Source: CBINFS01 sp966250015 | Lineage (GTDB): Bacteria > Bacteroidota > Rhodothermia > Rhodothermales > DASSAV01 | Assembly (NCBI GenBank): GCA_966250015.1 | Contig: CBINFS010000006.1 | Coordinates: forward strand, 1-64,000 | Length of the DNA stretch: 64,000 nt | Direction: 5' to 3' | Notes under the pieces: model-generated | Databases searched by the model: none | What the model was told of the DNA's origin: nothing | The model's input: the letters and a program-made list of their open reading frames with translations, nothing else | Part shown: one piece after another, positions 1 to 8,038 of the stretch | How positions within the stretch are numbered: the first letter of the stretch is position 1 | Layout of the letters: every line of letters starts with the position of its first letter | Program-made: the position numbers and the translations under genes

Positions 1-150
1 GAAAACCCCTTTGAAATCGAAAACGCACGGATCCATCTCTCCCCAAGATACCCACAGCCCGTGCCGAACGGCGCTGATTGCTTGGTGCCAGTAAAGAGAG
101 GCAGTGCCGTGAGCGCCATTCGCTAAACGCGCGATGGATCCCCTACGCAC
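1..150. other. Gene-free left edge
   Basis: No coding region with recognisable protein features is seen here. The short open frames that cross this stretch run into the composite repeat and encode low-complexity, arginine-rich products. The stretch 1-484 as a whole holds only the repeat at 151-412 and the terminator at 413-452. Confidence 0.6.
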
Positions 151-412
151 ATCCCGGCGATTTCAGAATCGGTGCCGGGAGAAAACTAAGCGGCGAACCA
201 TACTATTGGCTTGGTTTTGTCGTTGTGCCACACACCTTATCAAAACGTCATTCGGGCCCCCGAGCCGGAATCCAGGAAAGCGACACACGGGGCAGAACCG
301 AATAGCAAGACGAAACTGTTTCCTGGATCTCCGCCTTCGCGGAGATGACGTATTTGGTTAGCGTTGCTGGTATCATTAGACGTCCTACCTTCGTCTTCAC
401 GCCTTCGCGTGC
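151..412 (+). repeat. Composite intergenic repeat, copy 1
   Basis: Three modules follow one another: a CCCGGCGATTTCAG-type box at about 151-180, a CGTCATTCsGGCCCCCGAGCCG box at about 245-268 and a palindromic box at 320-350. The last contains an 8-bp perfect inverted repeat (ATCTCCGC / GCGGAGAT) around a CTTC loop. The stretch ends in a CTTCrCGCCTTCGCGTG box at 395-411. All modules recur in the same order at 44347-44694, and the palindromic box recurs as an exact 30-bp reverse complement at 52395-52424. Boxes of this style (GGAATCCAGG ... CTCCGCCTTCGCGGAG) are familiar intergenic repeats of many bacteria. Short ORFs crossing it are translations of the repeat, not genes. Confidence 0.75.
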
Positions 413-452
413 ATAAATAAAAAGCCCCGGCCTCGTGGTGAGGAAGCCGGGG
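413..452 (-). terminator. Intrinsic terminator of the coiled-coil lipoprotein gene
   Basis: On the minus strand a GC-rich hairpin (CCCCGGC at 446-452 pairing with GCCGGGG at 425-431, with an extra CCTC/GAGG pairing inside) is followed by GGCTTTTTATT. It lies about 30 bases beyond the stop of the lipoprotein gene at 485. Confidence 0.85.
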
Positions 453-484
453 TGATCTATGTTAAACGCCGTTAGTGGGTCGGG

Positions 485-1087
485 TTAGCCGGCCTGAGGC
501 GTTGATTCCGACGTGCCGTTCAGCTCGTCGATGAGCGCCTTTGCCTTTTCGAGGGCGTTCTGGGCGAGCTGGTTGGCATTCAGGACGTCGCCCTGTTCGA
601 GCGCCGTGATGGCGTCTTTCAGCAACGCTTCGGCGTCGCCGGCGTCTTCGGTGATAGCCACGAGCGCAACTTTGTCCTTGCTGCGGGGCGCCTTTGCGGC
701 GAGCTCGCGAGCCGTGGCGACGGCCGCTTGCGCTTCTGCGATCAGATTCTGTGTATTGGTGAACAGCTCCTCCTTACGGGTCTCGACCTGTTCGATTGCC
801 GACATCGCGGTGGTCTGCACGAACGAAATCAGCTCGGCGACGTGTGAATAGTCGCGGGTAAGGGCAGACTTCGCATTCTGCTCTTCAAGTTCGGCCTGTG
901 CAGCGGCAAAAGAGTCCTGAGCGGCCTGATACAGGTCCGCGACGTACAGGTCGGCCTCGACCTGGTCGGCTGAGTCAAGCGCGGCCAGCGCTGCATCGAA
1001 CTCGGCGGTCGGGGCGGTAGAACAACCGGATAGGAATAGCCCGCCGACAAAAAGCAGGGTGATAACGGAAACCGTTACGTATTTCAT
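485..1087 (-). CDS. Alpha-helical lipoprotein, DUF4398-like
   Basis: A 200-residue exported lipoprotein of unknown function. The first 22 residues form a signal peptide ending in a canonical lipobox (LSGC, Cys22). The rest is almost wholly alanine/glutamate/lysine-rich helix with tandem helical pairs (YxAAQDSFAAAQAELEEQ near 53-70; DALLKDAI...LAQNALEKAKALID near 150-190). This resembles the DUF4398/TPR-like helical lipoproteins that sit on the periplasmic face of the outer membrane, but I cannot assign a family with certainty. It is transcribed alone and ends in a strong terminator. ATG 1087 fits the signal peptide exactly. Confidence 0.8.
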   Translation of the reverse strand: MKYVTVSVITLLFVGGLFLSGCSTAPTAEFDAALAALDSADQVEADLYVADLYQAAQDSFAAAQAELEEQNAKSALTRDYSHVAELISFVQTTAMSAIEQVETRKEELFTNTQNLIAEAQAAVATARELAAKAPRSKDKVALVAITEDAGDAEALLKDAITALEQGDVLNANQLAQNALEKAKALIDELNGTSESTPQAG

Positions 1088-1515
1088 TGTATAGTTGCCT
1101 CCTCAAAGGCTGGGGGTTGTGGTTACAAATAGAGGCCGGCTGGGTGACCCGGCTTTTAAAAGCAGCCACAAAGATCCCGTGGAACGGGCTCAGTTGCATA
1201 AATAAGGGGTTAAAGACGTGAATCCGGCGGATTAAAAAATCCTTAAGTAGCATTTCGATACAGCGTAACCAGTAGGTCATAAAGGCAAAAATGCCTGAAT
1301 ATATTTGTATAACCTCTTGCTTATTAGCAGCGGACGTAGTATTAGGAGATATGAAGCGTTAATTCCAAAATCGAACCAACCTTACCGGTGGTCGCCTGCG
1401 ACAGAAGCGTTACGAACGAAGCGGGGAAGAAAGGCAGATTACTCGGACCAGTATTCGCGTTACGATCAATAAAGCTGCTGTATACATCGTTTCAAAAAAC
1501 TGTCGAGGTAGTCGT
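1088..1515. other. Intergenic region between divergent small genes
   Basis: A 428-base AT-richer stretch between two divergently transcribed genes, so it must hold both promoters. A TATATTTG at 1300-1307 matches the Bacteroidota -7 element TAnnTTTG, but no TTG sits at the usual -33 spacing, so I do not call a promoter. No further gene or RNA structure is evident. Confidence 0.4.
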
Positions 1516-1740
1516 ATGGAACGCAAGAAGTTTCGCGTGTATCTGGAAAACGGTTCCACGTTTACCATTGATGCCGCCTCTTACTCATTCGAGAAGGACG
1601 AAGTCGTATTCCGGGACGAGCATGGCAAGCCCATAACGGACCGCTACATTGATTCGGACCTTGCCGTGGCGATCGTTCGTGTGGATCGGCCTGAGATCAA
1701 ACCGCGTTCAGAGCGGGGGCGTATGGAGCCAGCCGTGTAG
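1516..1740 (+). CDS. Small hypothetical protein, 74 aa
   Basis: Unrecognised cytoplasmic protein. The first 50 residues alternate charged and hydrophobic positions (RKKFRVYLENGSTFTI, then VVFRDEHGKPITDRYIDSDLAVAIVRVD) as expected of a small beta-barrel or beta-sheet domain; the tail is basic. It has no signal peptide or membrane segment. An AGGTAG sequence lies about 8 bases before ATG 1516. An overlapping ORF in another frame (from 1388) lacks protein-like composition. A strong hairpin follows at 1814-1848, which supports this as a real transcript end. Confidence 0.6.
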   Translation: MERKKFRVYLENGSTFTIDAASYSFEKDEVVFRDEHGKPITDRYIDSDLAVAIVRVDRPEIKPRSERGRMEPAV

Positions 1741-1813
1741 GATTTTTTTAAACCCTCGGATTAGAAGCGCTTCCATACGTTTCGACCGTGAGACGTAAGC
1801 GTGAGTTGGGGTA

Positions 1814-1855
1814 GTACGGTCGTTTCGGGATTACCGAGACGACCGTACGTGCTTT
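1814..1855 (+). terminator. Hairpin terminator between convergent genes
   Basis: A 15-bp stem (1814-1828 with 1834-1848, one G-U pair, ATTA-type loop) followed by GTGCTTTT. It lies between the stop of the 74-aa gene and the stop of the convergent permease gene. The T run is on the plus-strand side. Confidence 0.7.
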
Positions 1856-1859
1856 TGGA

Positions 1860-3104
1860 CTATTCAAATCGGAGGGACTCTACGGGGTCGACGGAGGCGG
1901 CTTTCCGCGCCGGGAAATAACCCGCCAGCAGGCCGATGAGGGTCAGAACTGCCACCGTTATAAGCGCGGAGGGGATCGAAAGCTGAGGATTGGCCAGGAA
2001 CTCCATGGCGCCCCCCTTATTGTCGATCCCGCTGATGAGCGAAACGGCGAGGATCGAGAAGCCCAGACCCACCGCGCCACCGGTCAAGGCAATCAGCAGC
2101 GCCTCGAAGATGACCTGTAGCTTGATGTGGTGCTTGCGGGCGCCCAGCGCGAGCTTGACGCCAAACTCGCGCGTACGCTCGCGTACCGTGACGTACATGA
2201 TGTTTGCCACACCTACACCGGCAAGCAGCAATGTGAGTCCGCCAACCACGACCAGGAAGATCTGGATTCCCAGGAAGACCTTCGACATCTCCTTTTCCGC
2301 CTCGATGAAGTCCCAGACCCCCAGGGCGCGTTCGTCGGTGGGGTCAAACTGGTACTTGCGCCCCATGACGCGGTAGATTTCCTGTTTGATAAAGGGCGCG
2401 CGTTCGAGCGATCGTGGACGAACGATCAGGTGGTTGACGTTCCGGTAGCCGTAGATGGCCCTGAACGTGGTCGACGGGATGATCGCCCGTTCGGCGTCCG
2501 GGCCGTTGTTCATCGCCGTCTGCATTTTTTTCTGCATGACGCCTACGACGGTGAACGGCAGCCCGTCGATCATGAGCGTCTGGCCGATGGGTGAGATGCC
2601 GGGAAAGAGGCGTTCGGCAATGGCATCACCAAGGAATACGACGCGCCTCCGCTCTTTGCTGTCGATGACGTTCAGGAAACGCCCACCAGCGGCCGGATAG
2701 AGACGGCGCAGGTCCTCGAACGATGGATCGACGCCTTCCATGAACGTTGTGGTTTTTATTTCGCCGGCCTTCAGGCTGGCCCCCCACCTACCGTAGGAAA
2801 CGCTCCCCATTTCGAGCTCGGGGATCGTTTTCAGCAAGGTACCCAGGTCCTCTTCTCTGAGCCTGACGGGTCGGCCTTTGGCGAGGCCTTCGTATGGCTT
2901 GCTCGTTTCGCCGCCGTAGATCATGAAGATGTAGTTTCCGGCATTGAGGAAGCCATTCTTCATAGTATTGCCCAGGCCGCTGCCGAAAGCATACAAAAGC
3001 ACGACGGCGATCGTCCCCCACGTGATGGCAAACATGGTGAGGAACGCACGTGTTTTCTGGGTTTTCAGGTCGTCCCAGAACTCCTGGATCAGAATCTTCC
3101 ACAT
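1860..3104 (-). CDS. ABC transporter permease, MacB/FtsX type (second permease)
   Basis: Inner-membrane permease of the MacB/FtsX superfamily, 414 aa. An N-terminal membrane helix (about 20-45) precedes a large periplasmic MacB_PCD domain, and the C-terminal FtsX domain has three helices (about 280-305, 330-360, 380-400). Typical FtsX features are YVTVRERTREFGVKLALGARK and the GLLAGYFPARKAASVDPVESLRFE ending. It contains no nucleotide-binding domain, so it needs a separate ATPase. It is the third gene of an adaptor-permease-permease operon, 35 bases after the homologous permease upstream; the two probably form a heterodimer. The substrate cannot be told from sequence. Confidence 0.9.
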   Translation of the reverse strand: MWKILIQEFWDDLKTQKTRAFLTMFAITWGTIAVVLLYAFGSGLGNTMKNGFLNAGNYIFMIYGGETSKPYEGLAKGRPVRLREEDLGTLLKTIPELEMGSVSYGRWGASLKAGEIKTTTFMEGVDPSFEDLRRLYPAAGGRFLNVIDSKERRRVVFLGDAIAERLFPGISPIGQTLMIDGLPFTVVGVMQKKMQTAMNNGPDAERAIIPSTTFRAIYGYRNVNHLIVRPRSLERAPFIKQEIYRVMGRKYQFDPTDERALGVWDFIEAEKEMSKVFLGIQIFLVVVGGLTLLLAGVGVANIMYVTVRERTREFGVKLALGARKHHIKLQVIFEALLIALTGGAVGLGFSILAVSLISGIDNKGGAMEFLANPQLSIPSALITVAVLTLIGLLAGYFPARKAASVDPVESLRFE

Positions 3105-3139
3105 GGCTGGCTCAGAGGTTCACCGGTAAGGGTGGGGTG

Positions 3140-4369
3140 TTAACGCAGACACTCGACGGGGTCGAGTCTCGACGCTTTCCTGGCAGGGAAGTAGCCTGCA
3201 AAAAAGGCGATCACAGCAAGCAGTCCCATGGTCGTCATCGCCACGAGGGGCGACATCTCAGGGGTTCCGACAAAATCCTTGATGGGAAGGTACGCAAGGC
3301 CCTTGATGATGAAGATGGAGAGTCCGAAGCCGAGGGCGGCGCCAAATGCAACAATCATGAAGGTTTCTATGAAGATCTGGCTCAGGATGTCGAACCGGCG
3401 CGCGCCGACGGACCGCTTGATGCCGATTTCCGGGGTTCGCTCTCGCACCACGACGTACATGATGTTCGCCACCCCGATCCCGCCGACGGTCATGGTGAAG
3501 CTGCCGATGATCATCATGAAGATGTTGAACCCCAGGTGGAAATACTTCAGGAACCGGTCCATGTCGTTCGTATCCCACACGGCGAGGGCGTCTTTGTCGG
3601 TGGGGTCGAACTTGTGCTTGCGTCCAAGCACTTCATACATGGCCGTTCTGACCTGAGGGCTCCGGTCGGGATCAGTGGGTTTGTAAAGGATGTTGGAGAG
3701 GTACGTCTGCCCGAAAACCGACTTCAGCGTGCTGGCGGGGATGAAGATGCGGTCCTGGTCGCGGGTGTTGTAGGACGAGTTCTGAATTTTTTTCTGCATG
3801 ACCCCGACGACGGTGAAGGGGGTCTGGCCTACGAGCACCTGTTTTCCGACTGCCGGTTGATCGGCGAAGAGGAGGCGCTTGATTTCGTCGCCGAGCACGA
3901 CCACGCGTCTTCGCAGCTTCAGGTCCAGATCGTTGATGAATCGGCCACCCGGTTCGACGATGATGTTCCGCATGTCGCCGTAGACCGGGTATATGCCCGT
4001 GATGCCGGGCTGCGTTACCGATTCACCTACCCGCACCGGAACGCCGTGCTGCATGAATTCCGGGCTGATTTCGGCAATGTCGCTGATTTCGGTTGCAAGC
4101 AGGAGGGCGTCCTCCTCGCGGAAACGGATCGGCCGTCCGTCCGGGAATCCTTTGTACGGCTTGGTCGTCTGTCCGGGCCATACGACGACGATCCCGTCAC
4201 CCATGCCGTGCATGTTTTTGCGGTTCTGCTTTTCGAGACCGACGCCGAAGGCGAGGAGCACGACGACGGCGACGGTGCCCCACGTGATGCCGAGCACGGT
4301 AAGTATCGTGCGGAGCCGTTGCGTTCGCAGATCCTGAATGAACTGTTGCAATGCGACGAAATTGCGCAT
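3140..4369 (-). CDS. ABC transporter permease, MacB/FtsX type (first permease)
   Basis: A 409-aa paralogue of the permease downstream with the same layout: N-terminal helix, MacB_PCD periplasmic domain, and FtsX domain with VVRERTPEIGIKRSVGAR and the AGYFPARKASRLDPVECLR tail. It starts 12 bases after the stop of the adaptor gene, so translation is probably coupled. It has no Walker motifs. MacAB-type tripartite pumps export peptides, lipids or drugs through a TolC-like channel, but no ATPase or TolC gene is found next to this operon. Confidence 0.9.
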   Translation of the reverse strand: MRNFVALQQFIQDLRTQRLRTILTVLGITWGTVAVVVLLAFGVGLEKQNRKNMHGMGDGIVVVWPGQTTKPYKGFPDGRPIRFREEDALLLATEISDIAEISPEFMQHGVPVRVGESVTQPGITGIYPVYGDMRNIIVEPGGRFINDLDLKLRRRVVVLGDEIKRLLFADQPAVGKQVLVGQTPFTVVGVMQKKIQNSSYNTRDQDRIFIPASTLKSVFGQTYLSNILYKPTDPDRSPQVRTAMYEVLGRKHKFDPTDKDALAVWDTNDMDRFLKYFHLGFNIFMMIIGSFTMTVGGIGVANIMYVVVRERTPEIGIKRSVGARRFDILSQIFIETFMIVAFGAALGFGLSIFIIKGLAYLPIKDFVGTPEMSPLVAMTTMGLLAVIAFFAGYFPARKASRLDPVECLR

Positions 4370-4381
4370 GGTCGTGGCCGA

Positions 4382-5515
4382 CTACTGGATCTCTTTCAGT
4401 TCTTTTTCTTTCAGGCGCTGGCCTTCCTCGAGCCCGCTGACGACTTCGATGTTGATGGCGTCGCTAAGGCCGGTCTGTATCTGCAATTCCTCAGTCGTTC
4501 CGTCTTCTTTAAGCAACGTGACGCGCGCCGTATCGCCCGAGAATGTGATGACCCGTTCGGGGATCATCAGGACGTCCTCCCGCTTTTCGATGATGATGTC
4601 GGCGTTGGCCGAATAGCCAGCGCGAAGTGTAACCGGGACCGGGTCGGCTTCCGGATGCCGTGGATCGCGCTGTACGGCTTCGGTGATCTCGATCTCGATC
4701 GGGAAGACAGTGCTGTTCTCTTCCTTTTTGGCTTTGAGCCAGATTTTCGAAACGACGCCCTTGACGGTCGCATTGGCCAGCGCGCCGACGTTCAGCTCGA
4801 CCTCCATGCCTTCCCGCAGGCGGCCGACGTCGATTTCGTCCACGGTACCGCGGAAAATGAGGTCCTCCATGTTCGCCATCGTCATGAGGACGGTGCCGTC
4901 CTGGTAGGACGTCAGCGGGACGATGGGGTCGCCGATCTCGACTTCCTTTTCGAGGATGTAGCCACTGACAGGTGCGCGCACGACGGTTTCGAAGTCGCCC
5001 TTTTCGGTCGAGACCTTGCCTTCACGGAGCAATGCGAGGGCTTCCCGCGCCATTTTGACGTGGAGCACGGCCTCTTCGTAGCTACGCTTCGTGCGTTCAT
5101 ACTCCTGCTCGGAGATGAGCTTCTTGTCCAGGAGCTGCTGCTGACGCTCGTACTCGGTCTTGAGGTTGTTCAGCTCGATCTCGCGCAGCTCGATCTGCCG
5201 TTCGGCGTCGACGAGCTCTTTCGGGGTCGGGTTCGGCAGGATTTCGAGCAGGGGCGTGCCGGCGCGGACAAAATCGCCCACGTCTGCAAACTGCGCTTTG
5301 ACCACACCTGAGAACTGCGACTTGACGCTGACCTCTACACGGGGTTCAATGGTGCCCACTGCAAGCGCCTTGTCGACCAGGTCACCACGGGTTACCTCAA
5401 CGGAAGGGACTTCGGCCTCTTTGTTCGAACTATTCGAGGACCGAACAAACGCAGTTATGGCTACGGCGAGCCCGATGACGACTACTGCGTAAATGGCTTT
5501 CTTAAGGTGTCTCAT
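4382..5515 (-). CDS. Periplasmic adaptor (membrane-fusion) subunit, HlyD/MacA-like
   Basis: A 377-aa membrane-fusion protein. A single N-terminal anchor helix (about 7-24) is followed by a lipoyl-like half motif (FSGVVKAQFADVGDFVRAGTPLLEI, 68-92). A two-strand coiled-coil hairpin (about 98-165) leads to the returning lipoyl half (APVSGYILEKEVEIGDPIVP) and beta-barrel and membrane-proximal domains. It would bridge the two inner-membrane permeases encoded next in the operon to an outer-membrane channel. It is the first gene of the operon; the promoter should lie in the 172-base gap shared with the divergent aldo/keto reductase gene. Confidence 0.9.
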   Translation of the reverse strand: MRHLKKAIYAVVVIGLAVAITAFVRSSNSSNKEAEVPSVEVTRGDLVDKALAVGTIEPRVEVSVKSQFSGVVKAQFADVGDFVRAGTPLLEILPNPTPKELVDAERQIELREIELNNLKTEYERQQQLLDKKLISEQEYERTKRSYEEAVLHVKMAREALALLREGKVSTEKGDFETVVRAPVSGYILEKEVEIGDPIVPLTSYQDGTVLMTMANMEDLIFRGTVDEIDVGRLREGMEVELNVGALANATVKGVVSKIWLKAKKEENSTVFPIEIEITEAVQRDPRHPEADPVPVTLRAGYSANADIIIEKREDVLMIPERVITFSGDTARVTLLKEDGTTEELQIQTGLSDAINIEVVSGLEEGQRLKEKELKEIQ

Positions 5516-5687
5516 TTCTCGTTCGCGTGTTTTCGCATCAAGACGTGTCGGATCAGAGTGTGAGGCAGACGTGGTCTGTCCGTCTTTCGGCTGCGTCTAC
5601 GTGTACTTTGATTAGAGGTTACAACGGAGTATTTGTCGATTCTTATCTTACTCGACGCCAGTTACACACTAGACCATCGATATCTCT

Positions 5688-6659
5688 ATGAACTACAGAC
5701 GATTTGGACGAACAGGATGGCAGGTGAGTGAGATCGGGTACGGGATGTGGGGCATGGGAGAGTGGAAGGGATCGGACGATGCAGAATCGATCGATTCCCT
5801 CGAGCGCGCCGTCGAGCTGGGTTGCAATTTCTTCGACACTGCCTGGGCTTACGGAGCCGGGCACAGCGAAAAGCTGCTCGGGAGTCTGCTCCGCAATCAT
5901 CCCGATAAAAAATTGTACACGGCTTCCAAAATTCCACCGAAAAACCGCAAGTGGCCGAGCAAACGTGAGTACACGCTCGACGAGGTTTTCCCGCCCGATT
6001 ACATCGAGGAGTACGTAGAGAAGAGCCTGAAGAACATCGGCGTCGAGCAGATCGACCTCATGCAGTTCCACGTTTGGGAGGATCAGTGGGTCGAAGACGA
6101 CCGGTGGGCGAAGGCTATTGAACGGCTCAAGCAGCAGGGGAAAATCGGCGCTGTGGGGATCAGCCTGAACCGGTGGGAGCCGTGGAACGGGGTGCGGACC
6201 GTCAGGAGCGGGCTCGTCGACGCCGTGCAGGTGATATACAACATATTCGACCAGAATCCCGAAGACGAGCTTTTCCCGGCGTGTCGGGAGATGGACGTGG
6301 CGGTGATCGCCCGGGTCCCCTTCGACGAGGGAACGCTGACGGGTACCCTCACGAAGGACAGTAAATGGCCCGAAGGCGACTGGCGGAACACCTACTTCGT
6401 GCCGGAGAACCTTCACGCCAGCGTCGACCGTGCGGAGGCGTTGCGCCCGCTCATTCCTCAGGGTTCGACCATGCCCGAGATGGCGCTGCGGTTCATCCTC
6501 TCGAACCCGGACGTCAGCACGACCATACCGGGCATGCGTAAAATCAAACACGTGGAGGCCAACATTGCGGCGAGTGACAAAGGACCCCTCGACGAGACGC
6601 TCATTGCACGCCTCCGCGAGCATCGGTGGGACCGGCAACCTACCGAATGGTCGCAGTAA
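5688..6659 (+). CDS. Aldo/keto reductase
   Basis: NADPH-dependent oxidoreductase with an (alpha/beta)8 barrel, 323 aa. The catalytic tetrad of the aldo/keto reductase superfamily is visible: Asp50 and Tyr55 in FFDTAWAYG, Lys81 in TASKIP and His128 in MQFHVW. The C-terminal STTIPGMRKIKHVEANIAA segment is the cofactor-binding region. It is cytoplasmic with no signal peptide. It is transcribed divergently from the ABC exporter operon. The substrate cannot be predicted. The overlapping reverse-strand frame is a shadow. Confidence 0.92.
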   Translation: MNYRRFGRTGWQVSEIGYGMWGMGEWKGSDDAESIDSLERAVELGCNFFDTAWAYGAGHSEKLLGSLLRNHPDKKLYTASKIPPKNRKWPSKREYTLDEVFPPDYIEEYVEKSLKNIGVEQIDLMQFHVWEDQWVEDDRWAKAIERLKQQGKIGAVGISLNRWEPWNGVRTVRSGLVDAVQVIYNIFDQNPEDELFPACREMDVAVIARVPFDEGTLTGTLTKDSKWPEGDWRNTYFVPENLHASVDRAEALRPLIPQGSTMPEMALRFILSNPDVSTTIPGMRKIKHVEANIAASDKGPLDETLIARLREHRWDRQPTEWSQ

Positions 6660-6755
6660 TCACCGGAAGGATCGATTTTGACTACTTCTTGACGTCGATT
6701 TGTTGTATAGTATTCTTCGACAATGTGGTCGTGATGTAATCATCCGGGACGAATC

Positions 6756-6848
6756 ATGAATAGAAAACTGCGCAGAGATCTGATAACCGCACTTTTGATC
6801 CTTGTTGGCGTAGCCGCCGTGATGATTGTGATCGGTCTGCTGTCGTAG
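6756..6848 (+). CDS. Possible 30-aa single-span membrane peptide
   Basis: A short frame starting at ATG 6756 encodes a basic N-terminus (MNRKLRRDL), one hydrophobic helix of about 19 residues (residues 10-29) and a stop. The positive-inside pattern and a complete helix fitting the whole ORF suggest a real small membrane protein. The only ribosome-binding hint is a weak GGGAC just upstream. It sits alone between the reductase and the three-domain lipoprotein gene. A chance hydrophobic ORF cannot be excluded. Confidence 0.4.
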   Translation: MNRKLRRDLITALLILVGVAAVMIVIGLLS

Positions 6849-6930
6849 GGTAGATGCATTCCACTGATGCACGCCAGGCATCGAGTACGGACGAAGGAAT
6901 TGAGGGCGCGAACGGAAGAAGGAGGGTTCT

Positions 6931-7959
6931 ATGAAACAACGAATCGATACCTGGATCATTATCCCAGCCGTGCTGGTGGTTACAGCCGGCGTGGCTGCCT
7001 GCGATCGAAGCAAGGAAGGTTTTGACGAGCTCGACGCCCAACAGCCCAACCATTTCGTCTATTCGTGCGTTGACGGATACCGTTTCAGCGCCCGGCTCTA
7101 CGGTGACTCGGCGACCGTCGACCTGGGAGACCGCGTGCTCACCCTGCCGAGAGCCGACCTGGCAACGGGCGGCCGGTTCGAAGCGGGTGGGGTCGTGCTT
7201 CACGTGGAGGGCGGGCAGGCTCGGCTGGACGACGTGGGCACCTCGCACGAAGACTGCGAGGGCATTCGCGCGGACAATCCGTGGGCAGCGGCGCGACTGA
7301 TGGGGATAACCTTCCGGGCAGTCGGGCAGGAACCGGGATGGACGATCGACATCGTTCCGCAGCGGCAGCTCCGATATTCCGGAGACTACGGCGCCACGCG
7401 GATCCTCTTCCCGGCTGCAGAGCCTGTCAGGGACGACTCCGCCGGTTCGGTCACGTTCCAGGTTGACACAACCGGTCACAGCCTCGTGATGGTCGTGCGC
7501 ACCGAGCCCTGCCAGGATTCTATGAGCGGCGAAGAGTTTACGCATTCCGTGGAGGTTCAGGTGAATGGTGATTCGCTCAGGGGTTGCGGAAGGGGCATTC
7601 CAACGGGGGACCTGACCGGCACGTACTGGAGGCTCGTCGAGATGGAGGGCAACCCCGTGGCGGCCGGGATGGCTGGCCGAGAGGCCTACATCCGGTTTGA
7701 CGGAGCGGAATCACGTGTCGGAGGCTCGACCGGTTGCAATCAATTCGGTGGGACGTATGAGGCAGCCGGAGACAGCCTGCGGTTCGGACAGCTCATCATG
7801 ACCCGCATGGCGTGCCTGGAAGGCGATTTGATGCAGCAGGAACAGCGATTCCAACAGCTCGTGAGCGAGGTGGACCGGTTTGCCATTCGAGAAGACTCGC
7901 TCACATTTTTCGTTGCCGAAAATCCGGTGATGCAGTTCGTTGCTGACTACCTTCGGTGA
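6931..7959 (+). CDS. Three-domain lipoprotein: MliC-like, COG3650-like and META/HslJ
   Basis: A 342-aa lipoprotein. The signal peptide ends in VAAC (Cys24). Residues about 40-112 look like MliC, the membrane-bound inhibitor of c-type lysozyme (FVYSCVDGYRFSARLYGD; a second Cys at 109 could close the usual disulfide). Residues about 125-222 match the COG3650 type (TFRAVGQEPGWTI; EPCQDSMSGEEF; GCGR). Residues about 228-340 form a META/HslJ domain (GTYWRLVEM; GSTGCNQFGGTY; MTRMACL). It is probably an outer-membrane or periplasmic envelope-protection protein. GGAGG lies just before ATG 6931. The gene is monocistronic, with a terminator right after it. Confidence 0.85.
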   Translation: MKQRIDTWIIIPAVLVVTAGVAACDRSKEGFDELDAQQPNHFVYSCVDGYRFSARLYGDSATVDLGDRVLTLPRADLATGGRFEAGGVVLHVEGGQARLDDVGTSHEDCEGIRADNPWAAARLMGITFRAVGQEPGWTIDIVPQRQLRYSGDYGATRILFPAAEPVRDDSAGSVTFQVDTTGHSLVMVVRTEPCQDSMSGEEFTHSVEVQVNGDSLRGCGRGIPTGDLTGTYWRLVEMEGNPVAAGMAGREAYIRFDGAESRVGGSTGCNQFGGTYEAAGDSLRFGQLIMTRMACLEGDLMQQEQRFQQLVSEVDRFAIREDSLTFFVAENPVMQFVADYLR

Positions 7960-7972
7960 GGCGCAAAAATAA

Positions 7973-8017
7973 AAAAGGCGACAGGGAGCCGTTTATTGAG
8001 CCTCCAGGTCGCCTTTT
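7973..8017. terminator. Bidirectional terminator
   Basis: AAAAGGCGAC (7973-7982) pairs with GTCGCCTTTT (8008-8017), with an inner GGGAGCC/GGCTCC-like pairing. It carries an A run on one side and a T run on the other, so it can stop both the lipoprotein gene (plus) and the sigma factor gene (minus). Confidence 0.85.
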
Positions 8018-8038
8018 GTATTGGGTCTCCGGTCGGGG

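Noticed and set aside
78..361. Two overlapping ORFs of 75 aa near the left edge
   Set aside because: They lie across the composite repeat and translate its modules; composition is arginine-rich without protein features.
3050..5311. Long plus-strand ORF of 753 aa across the permease and adaptor genes
   Set aside because: It is a shadow of the three real minus-strand genes. Its Asp/His/Gly-rich composition comes from complementary codons in a GC-rich genome.
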